From CALRWV02 sp943371965 (lineage in GTDB: Bacteria; Bacteroidota; JABWAT01), in the NCBI GenBank assembly GCA_943371965.1, contig CALRWV020000013.1, positions 1-60,726 on the forward strand: a stretch of 60,726 nt of DNA. Direction: 5' to 3'. Numbering within the stretch: the stretch's first letter is position 1; each line of letters opens with the position of its first letter. The translations under genes were made by a program, and so were the position numbers. Positions 36,124 to 45,161 of this stretch are shown here, in pieces. The notes beneath the pieces were generated by a model. That model had not been told where the DNA came from. It made no database searches and was given only the letters and a program-made list of their open reading frames with translations.

Positions 36124-37362
36124 ATGTTAAAATCGTTTAGTTTTTTATTTAAAAAAAACAGCTCAATTTTACTTATCATTTTATTTGTTCAATTGTCTTC
36201 AGTTGCCCAAATCAAAATGGAAAGCAGTAATCGCGCCGAAGTAGTTTCGTACCATCAACTTTTAACATTAAGCGCCATTCAAGGTTATAAATTACTGATT
36301 AGTCCTTCAAAGGGAAGTCAGTGCCCATCAAACCCAAGCTGTTCTTCGTACGGATTTACTGCTTTTCAGACACATGACCCATTGACTGCATACATGATGA
36401 CAGCTGACCGACTTCACCGATGCGGACATGATGTAGAAAATTATGAAATTGAAGAAATTGAGGGTGTGTACAGATATATTGATTCCGTTGATTTTAAGGG
36501 AAAAAAATACAAAGAAGAACCGGCAATACTTTTAAACCAGTTCAATTATATTCCCGCCACTATTTCAGGCAATGACACCTTGATCCTGACGGAAGACGGA
36601 CGCTTATTCAGTTTCGCCAATTCACTTGCCAATAAACAGGATTACAGTTTGGCGGAAATCGAATACAAGCGTTTTTCAGTTTATTTTCCCGCATCCAGGT
36701 TCTACAATTCAACTCAAAAATCACTTGCCTATACACTCTACAGAAATGATAAGTTTCTGGAAGCGATCAATTTATCACAACTCATCCTCGAAAACAGTGA
36801 AGACAAAAACAATTCAGATGAAATCAGGTTTTTACTGGGAATCTGTTATTTTAAGGTAGACAATTTATCCCTTGCTGAAGGTGAGTTCAGTAAACTCCTT
36901 AATTCCGGGAATGATCTCGTCAGGAATAAAAGTTTCCTGATGAATGGAATAATAGCAGCAAAAAAACAGGAATGGAATGAAGCGGAAACCAATTTCAATC
37001 AGGTAATATATCCATCACTTGAAAAGAAAAGATCTGAATTTCTTAAACTGGTAAACGAAGGCAAAAAACTTTCACCGATTAGTCCCTCAACTGCAGGTTT
37101 TCTGTCACTTGTTCCGGGACTGGGCTACTTTTATTCCGGTTACAGTCAAACCGGACTGTCTGCCCTGATCGTTAATTCTGCCTTTTTTTTAGCAACTTAC
37201 GAAGCCTTCAAAACAGACAATAAAAGTTTGGGTTCAATTTTGGGATTCATAAGTTTGGGCTGGTATACAGGAAACATTTACGGTTCAGTTGTAAGCGCAG
37301 AAAGACAAAACGAATTCAGATTGAATTCGATTTTGCAAAAATTTTCAGTCGATTTTCACTAA
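36124..37362 (+). CDS. Secreted YidD-domain protein with TPR repeats and C-terminal membrane segments
   Basis: About 412 residues in three parts. After a hydrophobic signal/anchor (about 8-28), residues about 40-100 match YidD (membrane-insertion efficiency factor): YKLLISPSKGSQCPSNPSCSSY, then a TADRLHRCG end, with the family cysteines and RLxRC kept. Residues about 155-310 look like TPR repeats (LANKQDYSLAEIEYKRF; ACYF-type repeats). The end (about 315-412) has a TM2-like block PSTAGFLSLVPGLGYFYSGY and two hydrophobic helices. Normal YidD is a roughly 80-residue cytosolic-face protein, so this exported fusion probably does something else. The frame also has TTG 36118 just upstream of the chosen ATG. 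Confidence 0.75.
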   Translation: MLKSFSFLFKKNSSILLIILFVQLSSVAQIKMESSNRAEVVSYHQLLTLSAIQGYKLLISPSKGSQCPSNPSCSSYGFTAFQTHDPLTAYMMTADRLHRCGHDVENYEIEEIEGVYRYIDSVDFKGKKYKEEPAILLNQFNYIPATISGNDTLILTEDGRLFSFANSLANKQDYSLAEIEYKRFSVYFPASRFYNSTQKSLAYTLYRNDKFLEAINLSQLILENSEDKNNSDEIRFLLGICYFKVDNLSLAEGEFSKLLNSGNDLVRNKSFLMNGIIAAKKQEWNEAETNFNQVIYPSLEKKRSEFLKLVNEGKKLSPISPSTAGFLSLVPGLGYFYSGYSQTGLSALIVNSAFFLATYEAFKTDNKSLGSILGFISLGWYTGNIYGSVVSAERQNEFRLNSILQKFSVDFH

Positions 37363-37386
37363 GTAAAAAAACAGAAAGGTTCAAAT

Positions 37387-37935
37387 ATGTCAAATAAATT
37401 CAGTTCACTATGGTTTAAAGGTATCGTTTCGATGATACTGTTTGCTTTTACGACCACTTTTGTCTTGCCGGTAAATGCTGCAGCAGCTGCATTCGATGAG
37501 AAGAAAGTTACCGTAGTATCGGGTACAGCAGTTGTACTTGAAACAGTAAAGGATATTACAACAAAAGATGTTAAAGTTGGAGATAAAGTAACATTGAGTG
37601 TGTCAAATGATGTTATTGTTGAAGGCGAAGTTGTTATAAAAAAAGGAACCATCGCTCTTGGTGAAGTTGTCGTTTCACAAAAAAACGGTGCTGTTGGGGC
37701 TCCCGGCAAACTTGGTATCAGTATCAGATCAGTTCCTGCCGTTGACGGTACCAATATTGTCCTGAGCGGAAGCAAAAATGTTGAAGGAAAGAGCAAACAA
37801 ACTGAATCAATTGTTCTTACTTTGCTTTGCTGTATTTTATTCCTGATCATGAAGGGTGATGATGCATCAATTTCAAAAGGCACAAGTATTGATACTTATG
37901 TTCTTTCAAATGCTGTTGTAACAGTTACCAAATAA
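37387..37935 (+). CDS. Exported hypothetical protein
   Basis: 182 residues with a long N-terminal signal (cleavage near NAAAAA, about 35). The body is a small beta-rich domain: VKVGDKVTLSVSNDV, then GEVVIKKGTIALGEV and a GAPGKLGISIRSV segment, with a hydrophobic LTLLCCILFLIM stretch near residue 150 and a final THR/Val-rich strand. I recognise no named family; the KVGD...V.GEVVIKKGT pattern resembles small periplasmic beta-barrel modules. It follows the YidD fusion by 24 bp and precedes an outer-membrane protein, suggesting an envelope operon. Confidence 0.6.
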   Translation: MSNKFSSLWFKGIVSMILFAFTTTFVLPVNAAAAAFDEKKVTVVSGTAVVLETVKDITTKDVKVGDKVTLSVSNDVIVEGEVVIKKGTIALGEVVVSQKNGAVGAPGKLGISIRSVPAVDGTNIVLSGSKNVEGKSKQTESIVLTLLCCILFLIMKGDDASISKGTSIDTYVLSNAVVTVTK

Positions 37936-37986
37936 ACTCATGTATTCCTGCTGATAAATCATCAGCAGGAATTTTCCGGAAATTTT

Positions 37987-38547
37987 ATGCAAAAAAAATA
38001 TTTACTCCCAATTGTGTCTTTTATCAACCTCTTTTTATTTTCCTCTTTGTCTTTTTCACAGGAACAATCTCAAAAAACAAATCCAGCAATGCCGGTTAAT
38101 GTTATTGGGACAGAACCCATTTCTGATGTAATTGGGTTGTTCAATATTTATTATGAAAGGAAAGTTGCAGAAAAAATTACTCTTACAGGTACAATTGGAA
38201 CAGGAAAACTCCTGTACTTTGTTGATGTGAATTCTGCTTTCAGTTTAACAGCTAAAATTTTTCCCAGCTTTGAAGAAGACGACTTCCTGCTGCTTTATTT
38301 GTACGGATCCACCGGATATCTTTCAGTTGAATATAACAATGTAAAAAACAGCGGTGCAGCCTACGGTGGAGGAATTGGATTAAGAGTATTGGTTTTTGAT
38401 TCAATCATTGCTGAAGCATACGGTGGGTTGACATTTGGACCAAAAGATAAAGTTAAATTCGAAAAAATTGACGGAAACCTGAAATCAACAGTCTCAACCG
38501 GGGGAACAGCAATTGGAATCGGTGCCCGAATCGGAATTGCTTTTTAA
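37987..38547 (+). CDS. Putative small outer-membrane beta-barrel protein
   Basis: 186 residues with a signal peptide ending LSFSQ at about 24. Thereafter come eight or so amphipathic strands (IGLFNIYYERKV, ITLTGTIGTG, FSLTAKIFPSF, LLYLYGSTGYLSVEY, AAYGGGIGLRVLV, IIAEAYGGLTF) ending in AIGIGARIGIAF with a terminal Phe, which is the C-terminal signature of outer-membrane barrels. Size and strand count fit an 8-stranded OmpW/OmpX-like barrel. Function unknown. 51 bp after the preceding gene. Confidence 0.65.
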   Translation: MQKKYLLPIVSFINLFLFSSLSFSQEQSQKTNPAMPVNVIGTEPISDVIGLFNIYYERKVAEKITLTGTIGTGKLLYFVDVNSAFSLTAKIFPSFEEDDFLLLYLYGSTGYLSVEYNNVKNSGAAYGGGIGLRVLVFDSIIAEAYGGLTFGPKDKVKFEKIDGNLKSTVSTGGTAIGIGARIGIAF

Positions 38548-38562
38548 ATTCTGAAATTTTAT

Positions 38563-38655
38563 GGTTTTCGGGTATTCAGCTTGTCGGCTGGTCAGGATTT
38601 CAGGATAAAGAAAACTAAATTGCCGAAAACCTGAATACCTGAAAAGCTGACTATC
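38563..38655. repeat. Dispersed inverted repeat (family D), copy 2
   Basis: Left arm GGTTTTCGGGTATTCAGC and right arm TGCCGAAAACCTGAATACC are reverse complementary over most of their length; the element ends CCTGAAAAGCTGACTATC as in copy 1. It lies between convergent genes and could also act as a terminator. Confidence 0.7.
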
Positions 38656-38684
38656 TAACAACCCAACAACCCAAAAACATTTTC

Positions 38685-40712
38685 TCAGCCAACCTGCTCC
38701 GTCAGCACTTCCCACTTTTTGTATAGAACCTGCAATTCTTTTTTTACAACTTCGTACTCATTCATTTTTGCAGTAGCCTCTTTCGGATTGTTCTTGTAGA
38801 AATTCGGATCAGCAATTTTATTCTCAAGTTCCTTCATCGTTTTCTCTTTTGATTCCACCAGTTTTTCCACTTCTGCCAATTCTTTTTTGGCATCGTGTTT
38901 CTGGGCTTGAGGCTTGGAGTTTGAATGTCCGTGAGAAGAATTGTGTTTAACAGGTTCAGGAGATTTTTTTGAACGGGCTTCTGCTTCCAAACGTTTTTGT
39001 TCTTTGGATTTAGGTCCGGAAGTTTGTTTGTTTTCGGCCTGATTTGCGGCTTTTTTATCCGCTTTTTCCTGTGCGATGGATTTCTTTAAATGATCTTCGC
39101 GGTTTTTCCAGATGGTTTCATAAAATGAAGAATAGGTATCAAGATATTCTTTGATTTCCTTGTTGTGTATATAAAGAACTTTGTTGGTAACCTGATCAAG
39201 AAAATAACGGTCGTGCGAAATGATGATGATGGTTCCTTCAAAATCCTGAAGGGCATCAATCAGAATATCCTTTGATTCCATATCAAGGTGATTGGTTGGC
39301 TCATCCATGATCAGAAGGTTGTTTGATTTGATCAGAAGTTTTGCCAAAGCAACCCGAGCTTTTTCACCACCTGAAAGAACGTGAATCCGTTTGAACACAT
39401 CATCACCTTCAAACAGAAAACTTCCGAGCAATGTTCTCACATGCGGACGCAAAGCTGCCGGTGCTTCATTCAACACTTCTTCATAAATTTCATTATCCGG
39501 ATTCAGTTCATCCAATTGATGCTGGGCATAATATCCGATGGTTACATTTGAACCGATTCTCAACTCACCTGAATCGGCCGGTTGTCTTCCCAAAAACATT
39601 TTTATCAGCGTTGATTTACCTGAACCGTTCAAACCCGCAAGAGCAATTTTTTCTCCGCGTTCAATTACAAAATTGGCGTTGTCAAAAAGAAGTTTGTCAC
39701 CAAAACTTTTTTTCAGGTCTTTCACATCAACCACAATCCGTCCACTTCTCGGTGGAGGAGGAAAACCAAACTTGATAGACTTTTCTTTGGATCCCAAATC
39801 GATCATTTCGATTTTATCCATCAGTTTCACGCGTGACTGAACCTGCTTTGCTTTTGAAGCTTTGTAACGGAAACGCTCAACAAAACGGTTTAACTGAGCC
39901 AATTTCGCCTGTTGGTTGGCATATTGCGCACGTAAAATTTCTTCTCGTTTTGCTTTTTCTTCTTCGTACGCAGAATAATTTCCGGAATACTCGGTCAGTT
40001 TTCCGAATTCAATTTCAAGAACGCGTTTAACCAGGTTATCAAGAAAGTAACGGTCGTGCGAAATCATGACCAACGCACCATCATAATTTTTCAGATAAGC
40101 TTCCAGCCATTCAACCGATTCCAAATCAAGGTGATTGGTTGGTTCATCCAGAAACAGATAATCAGGTTCAGAAAGAAGCAGTTTTGCAAGAGCAATCCGC
40201 ATTCTCCATCCACCTGAAAAATTTCTGACCGGCTGATCAAGTTCCTTCACACGGAATCCCAAACCCAACAGAATTTCTTCGGCTTTACTTTTTGCCTTGA
40301 ATCCATCAGCCAATTCGTATTTGCTTACCAAATGTCCGTAGTGATTCAAAAGATCATCAAGATCGGGATGCCCTGAGTGCGAATATTCCTCAATCTGTTT
40401 TTCCATCTCGGTGATTTTTTTGGCAAGTTCCAAAACGGATTCGAACGCTTTCATGGTTTCATCAATAACCGAAAGTGGACCGGGGTCGGCAGAAAAATCC
40501 TGCGGAAGATATCCAATTTCAATTTCTTTGGCTTTATGAATGGTTCCTTTATCAGGCAAAACCTGACCAATGAGCATTTTTAAAAGTGTGGATTTGCCTT
40601 TTCCGTTTGCACCAACAATGGCAACACGGTCTTTAACACCGACCTGACTTGAAATTCCTTCAAAAACGGTTTGATGGCTGAAATTTAAATGAATATTTGA
40701 GAAAGTGATCAT
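38685..40712 (-). CDS. ABC-F family ATPase (ribosome-associated)
   Basis: 675 residues, no membrane helices. It has two ABC cassettes: Walker A GANGKGKST (about 34-42) and GLNGSGKST (about 360), signatures NFSGGWRMRIALAKLL and VLSGGEKARVALAKLL, and Walker B LFLDEPTNHLDL and LIMDEPTNHLDM. The roughly 80-residue linker between cassettes (YEEEKAKREEILRAQYANQQ region) is the tRNA-interaction helix pair. A lysine-rich spacer and a C-terminal coiled coil (about 600-675) resemble Uup/YheS-type members. Such proteins act at the ribosomal E site in translation or ribosome rescue; whether this one gives antibiotic protection cannot be told. Confidence 0.93.
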   Translation of the reverse strand: MITFSNIHLNFSHQTVFEGISSQVGVKDRVAIVGANGKGKSTLLKMLIGQVLPDKGTIHKAKEIEIGYLPQDFSADPGPLSVIDETMKAFESVLELAKKITEMEKQIEEYSHSGHPDLDDLLNHYGHLVSKYELADGFKAKSKAEEILLGLGFRVKELDQPVRNFSGGWRMRIALAKLLLSEPDYLFLDEPTNHLDLESVEWLEAYLKNYDGALVMISHDRYFLDNLVKRVLEIEFGKLTEYSGNYSAYEEEKAKREEILRAQYANQQAKLAQLNRFVERFRYKASKAKQVQSRVKLMDKIEMIDLGSKEKSIKFGFPPPPRSGRIVVDVKDLKKSFGDKLLFDNANFVIERGEKIALAGLNGSGKSTLIKMFLGRQPADSGELRIGSNVTIGYYAQHQLDELNPDNEIYEEVLNEAPAALRPHVRTLLGSFLFEGDDVFKRIHVLSGGEKARVALAKLLIKSNNLLIMDEPTNHLDMESKDILIDALQDFEGTIIIISHDRYFLDQVTNKVLYIHNKEIKEYLDTYSSFYETIWKNREDHLKKSIAQEKADKKAANQAENKQTSGPKSKEQKRLEAEARSKKSPEPVKHNSSHGHSNSKPQAQKHDAKKELAEVEKLVESKEKTMKELENKIADPNFYKNNPKEATAKMNEYEVVKKELQVLYKKWEVLTEQVG

Positions 40713-40984
40713 TGATTCTGTTCTGAACTATCTTGAGTATGTGATGTGAAAATGGGTTTTGTACCGTCAATTTAACGGATTGCAAAGGTACGGAAGTTTG
40801 ATGAATTACTCAAAAGAATGCTGAAAATGAATTGATTCGGGTTTTTAGATGCTGAATAACGCAATAATCGTGAAAGGAAAAGTGAAAAATCTTAATCGCT
40901 TCTCAGAATCCTCTTAATTGAATTACTCTATTCCTTATTGTACAAAAACTACTGTCATCATTTCATTACAATAATTCTGGGAAG

Positions 40985-41116
40985 ATGAAACCAATTGACT
41001 ACAGAAATCCTGAAGCAAAAACTTTAACCGTTCAAAACAGCTTAAAAAATAAAGTTTTATTGTGGTGGCATAATGATTGTATTAAAACATGGAAAAAACA
41101 ACAAGGCAAACTATGA
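40985..41116 (+). CDS. Small ORF, 43 residues (tentative)
   Basis: Runs from ATG, preceded by GGGAAG, to a TGA that overlaps the next ATG. Composition is basic and tryptophan-rich (LLWWHNDCIKTWKKQQGKL at the end). No family recognised. It is listed because of its ribosome-binding sequence and the ATGA coupling to the next small frame; it may be chance. Confidence 0.3.
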   Translation: MKPIDYRNPEAKTLTVQNSLKNKVLLWWHNDCIKTWKKQQGKL

Positions 41117-41226
41117 AACTGATCTCGTCCTCTTTCCGAATTGCAATAGCATCCATTATTCTTCTACATATTATTGCAGTCAGTTTCTATTATCTTTTCA
41201 GATTGATTGATTCCGTTTTGGCTTAA
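41113..41226 (+). CDS. Small ORF, 37 residues, one membrane helix (tentative)
   Basis: ATG overlaps the preceding stop (ATGA). The product is one basic N-terminal turn (MKLISSSFRI) and a hydrophobic helix AIASIILLHIIAVSFYYLF, then a short tail. It could be a small membrane protein. No family assigned; conservation in relatives would be needed to accept it. Confidence 0.35.
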   Translation: MKLISSSFRIAIASIILLHIIAVSFYYLFRLIDSVLA

Positions 41227-41314
41227 ATTTTTGAATCTCAAAGTTTCAAAAATGAAATAGGTCATTTATTTCAGCAGCAAATTTCCATTCACCGTATCAT
41301 CATAGGACTAATTC

Positions 41315-43402
41315 ATGAAAAACTGTTCACGTCAGCTCGGTTTTCTTTTAACTTTTCTTTTTGCAGTAATCATTGCACCATCCCTAAACGCACAATGGGT
41401 TTCAGCAAATGGTCAGGATGGCGGTGATGAAAAAGCATTTGCCGTAATAGGATCAAATCTATTTGCTGGCGGAACATTGGGTATTTTACTTTCAACTGAT
41501 AATGGAGCTACCTGGACTGAAGCCAATACCGGATTAACCAATAAATCCGTTACTGCTCTTTTGGCTGATGGCACAAATTTATTTGCAGCTACAAATGGTG
41601 GTGGTGTTTTTCTTTCAACCAATAATGGTTCAAGTTGGTCCGAAGTTAAAAACGGACTAACCAATACGACTGTTTACGCTTTAACTAAAATAGGTGCCAA
41701 TTTATTTGCAGGTACTTTAGCTGGGGTTTTTGTTTCATCCGACAATGGAACAAGTTGGGCATCAGTAAAAACGGGATTAACTTCTTTAAATGTATATGCA
41801 CTTGCTGCAATTGGCACCAACCTTTTTGCAGGAACATTGTTTGGCGGTGTTTTTCTTTCAACAGATAACGGTGCAAATTGGACTGCTGTAAACACAGGAT
41901 TAACCTATAAAAATATTAAATGTTTTACAGTGAATGGAACAGTTCTTTTTGCAGGAACAGATGGTGGTGCATTCAAATCAACCAACAATGGAACCAGTTG
42001 GACTGCATGTTCAGCGGTTACTTTTGGAGTAACCAGTTTGGCTGTAAGCGGAACGAATCTATTTGCCGGAACAGATGGTTTTAGGGGTGTTTTCCTTTCC
42101 TCAAATGAGGGAACCAATTGGACCGCAGTAAAAAATGGCCTAACAGGTTCGGCAGTAAATTTTCTGAATACCGATCTTGCAGGAAATCTTTTTGCCGGAA
42201 CCAATTCCGGTATTTTTGTTTCGACCAACAATGGAACGAACTGGGTTTCAATCAATGCAGGTACTGCAAATTCCCTCAACTATGCATTTCTTTCGGACGG
42301 ATCAGGAAATTTATTTGCTGCAACAAATGGTGGTGGAGTTTGCCGTACTTCAAATAATGGTACGAGTTGGACAGTTGCAAGTTCAGGATTAACCAATTTA
42401 CTGATCAGAGCATTTGCCAAAAAAGACAACCATATTTTTACCGGCACACTTGGCGGTGTTTTTGTGTCAACAGATAACGGAACAAATTGGACAGCAGCAA
42501 ACAGTGGAATAGGAAGCGCTGTAGTTTCAACCTTTGCGGTAATCGGGTCAACTGTTTTTGCCGGAACTAATGGCGGAATGTTCCGTTCAGATAATAACGG
42601 AGAAAGCTGGTCTCCAATCAATTCAGGGCTCACTTATTTTGTCATCAGTAGTCTTGCCGTCAGCGGATCAAATCTTTTTGCCGGTTCGGCAGTGGGTGTT
42701 TTTCTTTCTACCAATAATGGAGATTCATGGAAGTTAGTCAATACAGGTCTAACATCTACTTATGTTACTTCACTTGCGGTAAGCGGATCAAACCTTTTTG
42801 CAGGGACTTACAGCGGCGGTGTTTTTCTTTCTACAGATAACGGAACAAGCTGGACTGCAGCAAATACCGGAATTGAAACCACACAAATTAACGCAATTGC
42901 CGTTAGCGGAAACATGATTTTTGCCGGAACACATTATGATGGAGTTTCAGTATCAACCAATAACGGTACAACTTGGAAATCAATAAGTACTGGTTTGTCC
43001 GGTTCCAGCAGTTATGTGTTGTCATTTGCAATTAATGGTGATAATATTTTTGCAGGAACTTATTCTGGAGGAATTTGGAAGCGCTCACTTTCAGAAGTTG
43101 TAACCTCTGTCGAAAATCAAACGGATAACAATCCTAAATATTTCACACTCGAGCAAAATTATCCGAATCCATTTAATCCAACTACAAATATCGAATTTTC
43201 AGTTGTTTCGAACGGTCATGTTACTTTAAAAGTTTTCAATATGCTTGGTCAGGAAATTGGAATTTTGTTCAACAGTGAAGCTCAGTCAGGAAGAAATTAT
43301 AAAATTTCATTTGATGGATCACATTTAACAAGCGGTTTATATGTTTATCAAATGCAGTCAGGAAAAATGACAGAATCAAAAAGTATGATTCTTGTTAAAT
43401 AA
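41315..43402 (+). CDS. T9SS-secreted beta-propeller protein with 14 repeats
   Basis: 695 residues: signal peptide ending SLNAQ at about 26, then 14 repeats of about 40 residues, each built as NLFAGTxxGGVFLSTDNG-x-W...GLT followed by a strand such as VTALLA, and a C-terminal T9SS type A domain (EQNYPNPFNPTTNIEFS, LKVFNMLGQEIG, SKSMILVK). The S-x-DxGxxW core is the BNR/Asp-box turn of sialidase-like and photosynthesis-stability-type propellers. Fourteen blades would make two seven-bladed propellers. It is likely cell-surface-attached or released; ligand unknown. Paralogue follows 63 bp downstream. Confidence 0.9.
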   Translation: MKNCSRQLGFLLTFLFAVIIAPSLNAQWVSANGQDGGDEKAFAVIGSNLFAGGTLGILLSTDNGATWTEANTGLTNKSVTALLADGTNLFAATNGGGVFLSTNNGSSWSEVKNGLTNTTVYALTKIGANLFAGTLAGVFVSSDNGTSWASVKTGLTSLNVYALAAIGTNLFAGTLFGGVFLSTDNGANWTAVNTGLTYKNIKCFTVNGTVLFAGTDGGAFKSTNNGTSWTACSAVTFGVTSLAVSGTNLFAGTDGFRGVFLSSNEGTNWTAVKNGLTGSAVNFLNTDLAGNLFAGTNSGIFVSTNNGTNWVSINAGTANSLNYAFLSDGSGNLFAATNGGGVCRTSNNGTSWTVASSGLTNLLIRAFAKKDNHIFTGTLGGVFVSTDNGTNWTAANSGIGSAVVSTFAVIGSTVFAGTNGGMFRSDNNGESWSPINSGLTYFVISSLAVSGSNLFAGSAVGVFLSTNNGDSWKLVNTGLTSTYVTSLAVSGSNLFAGTYSGGVFLSTDNGTSWTAANTGIETTQINAIAVSGNMIFAGTHYDGVSVSTNNGTTWKSISTGLSGSSSYVLSFAINGDNIFAGTYSGGIWKRSLSEVVTSVENQTDNNPKYFTLEQNYPNPFNPTTNIEFSVVSNGHVTLKVFNMLGQEIGILFNSEAQSGRNYKISFDGSHLTSGLYVYQMQSGKMTESKSMILVK

Positions 43403-43465
43403 GATTCATTTTTTGTTTGGAGTTTTTGAAGAATCACTTTTGCGTTTTTTAATTAGGGAGTAAAT

Positions 43466-44686
43466 ATGAAAAATATATTTCAGATTATCCGAAATGCAGC
43501 ATTTTTTACCATATTGATTTTTTCCAATCTCCCTTTGAATGCACAATGGACTAATGTTAGCAGCTCAGCCGGAAGTGTTTATGCTTTTACTGTAAAAGAC
43601 AATAACATTTTTGCAGGGACCGGTGATAAAGGTGTTCTGCTTTCTACAGATAATGGTTCAAATTGGAGCCCTGTAAATTCAGGATTAACCTACAATAATG
43701 TGTATTCTCTTCTGGTAAAAGACACAACAGTTTATGCAGGAACTTTTGGCGGCGGATTGTTTTATTCAACCAACAGCGGAACAAATTGGGCTAAAACAGG
43801 ATTGGTTTTCGTATCGGTATTTTGTCTGCATGCAAATGGGACCAACCTTTTTGCCGGCACAACTGACAGCGGTGTTTATCTTTCATCCGATTCAGGCAAA
43901 ACCTGGACTTCAATCAATGCCGGAATTACCACCAACTACATTACCTCGCTTGTTTCGATTGGTTCAAATTTATTTGCAGGAACTTCCACCGGAGTTTTTT
44001 TAACATCGGATAACGGAACTAACTGGACGGAAGCAACAACAGGATTAACCAACAAAGATGTTAGGACAATGGCAGTTGTCGGATCTGATGTTTTTGCCGG
44101 AACACCGGGAGGTGCATTCGTTTCATCCGATAACGGATCAAATTGGACTTCAATTAATTCAGGATTAACCAACACAATTGTAAAATCATTTAGCTTGGAT
44201 GGATCAAAACTTTTCGCCGGAACCAACGGCGGCGTTTTTCTTTCAACCAATCACGGGACAAGTTGGACAGAAATCAACACCGGATTAACAAAAATGGATG
44301 TTAGGACAATTGTGGTCAGTGGTTCCAATTTATTTGCAGGAACGTACAATGGTGGAATTTGGAGACGATCACTTTCAGAAATCATTACATCCGTTGAAAA
44401 TTCGAATGAAAAAAAACAGCTGGATTTCAATCTTGAACAAAATTATCCGAATCCATACAACCCTACAACCAAAATTGGATTTGCTGTTTTTTCAAATCAA
44501 CCTGCAACATTAAAAGTATTCAATTCACTTGGTCAGGAAATTGCAACTCTTTTTGATGGTCAAGTTCAGGCAGGGAAACAATACTCTGTTGATTTCAACG
44601 GATCACATTTAACGAGCGGATTGTACTTTTATCAGCTTCAAACCGGAAAATTCTCAGAAACAAAAAGCATGATGCTGGTAAAATGA
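43466..44686 (+). CDS. T9SS-secreted beta-propeller protein with 7 repeats
   Basis: 406 residues, a shorter paralogue of the preceding gene: signal peptide ending PLNAQ at about 25, seven repeats of about 40 residues of the same (L/V)FAGTxxG(V/A)FxSxDNG type with Asp-box turns, and a C-terminal T9SS type A domain (EQNYPNPYNPTTKIGFA, LKVFNSLGQEIATL, TKSMMLVK). Seven repeats predict one complete propeller. The two genes share the last-blade sequence (FAGTY.GGIW.RSLSE.(V/I).TSVEN), which shows common ancestry by duplication. RBS AGGGAG precedes the ATG. Confidence 0.9.
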   Translation: MKNIFQIIRNAAFFTILIFSNLPLNAQWTNVSSSAGSVYAFTVKDNNIFAGTGDKGVLLSTDNGSNWSPVNSGLTYNNVYSLLVKDTTVYAGTFGGGLFYSTNSGTNWAKTGLVFVSVFCLHANGTNLFAGTTDSGVYLSSDSGKTWTSINAGITTNYITSLVSIGSNLFAGTSTGVFLTSDNGTNWTEATTGLTNKDVRTMAVVGSDVFAGTPGGAFVSSDNGSNWTSINSGLTNTIVKSFSLDGSKLFAGTNGGVFLSTNHGTSWTEINTGLTKMDVRTIVVSGSNLFAGTYNGGIWRRSLSEIITSVENSNEKKQLDFNLEQNYPNPYNPTTKIGFAVFSNQPATLKVFNSLGQEIATLFDGQVQAGKQYSVDFNGSHLTSGLYFYQLQTGKFSETKSMMLVK

Positions 44687-44925
44687 TTTCTTTTCTGATT
44701 TGGTTTTCCATTCAATTTTCTTTCGGATAATATTCTTATGCACATTCTTCAAAAAGATGTCCACAAGTTTTCCACTTTTCAATTTACCTTTCCTGATTTT
44801 CACATTTTTTTTTGAATCCCTTGATAGTTTAAAATACTTTAGCACTAATAATATTTACAGTAGTTACTATAAATTTTGAATGTTGTCCAAAGGACTCCTT
44901 TTGAGAATTTTAAATTGATTGATAA

Positions 44926-45123
44926 ATGTTTAAAAACAAATACAAACCAAAGGGATTTAATTTTCCGAACCGTTATTACGATCCGGAAAAGGATGAACAA
45001 AGGAAAAGGATGCGTTTCAGCAGACTTTCAACACGGCCAAAGCATAATAGCTTTTTAAGAAACCTTACAATTTTAGTTGCTGTGCTTTGGTTTTTATGGT
45101 ATTTGTCATCAAGAGTCAGTTAG
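44926..45123 (+). CDS. Small basic membrane-anchored protein
   Basis: 65 residues: a basic N-terminal 45 residues with FNFPNRYYDPEKDEQRKRMRF, then a C-terminal hydrophobic helix (LRNLTILVAVLWFLWYLSS). The NRYYDPEKDE box followed by basic residues resembles short conserved proteins I recall in Bacteroidota-type genomes, but I can name no family. No SD is obvious; the compact composition and tail-anchor topology favour a real gene over a shadow. It stands alone before a mobile element. Confidence 0.55.
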   Translation: MFKNKYKPKGFNFPNRYYDPEKDEQRKRMRFSRLSTRPKHNSFLRNLTILVAVLWFLWYLSSRVS

Positions 45124-45161
45124 TAATGATCAATTATTAATGATTAATTGGATACATTCCA

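Larger units (their letters stand above)
40713..41314. other. Intergenic region with two tiny overlapping reading frames
   Basis: About 600 bp between divergent genes. 40713-40984 must hold the ABC-F promoter and shows nothing else. 40985-41226 contains two short frames joined by an ATGA overlap, listed separately. 41227-41314 is the leader of the first propeller gene. Confidence 0.6.

Noticed and set aside
37359..37883. 174-codon minus-strand frame
   Set aside because: Fully antisense to the exported hypothetical protein, which has a signal peptide and fits the plus-strand gene series; the antisense product is Thr/Ser/Phe-rich, as expected of a shadow.
44654..44845. 63-codon minus-strand frame after the 7-repeat propeller gene
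   Set aside because: It overlaps the conserved end of the T9SS domain, is Lys-rich low-complexity, and has no start context.
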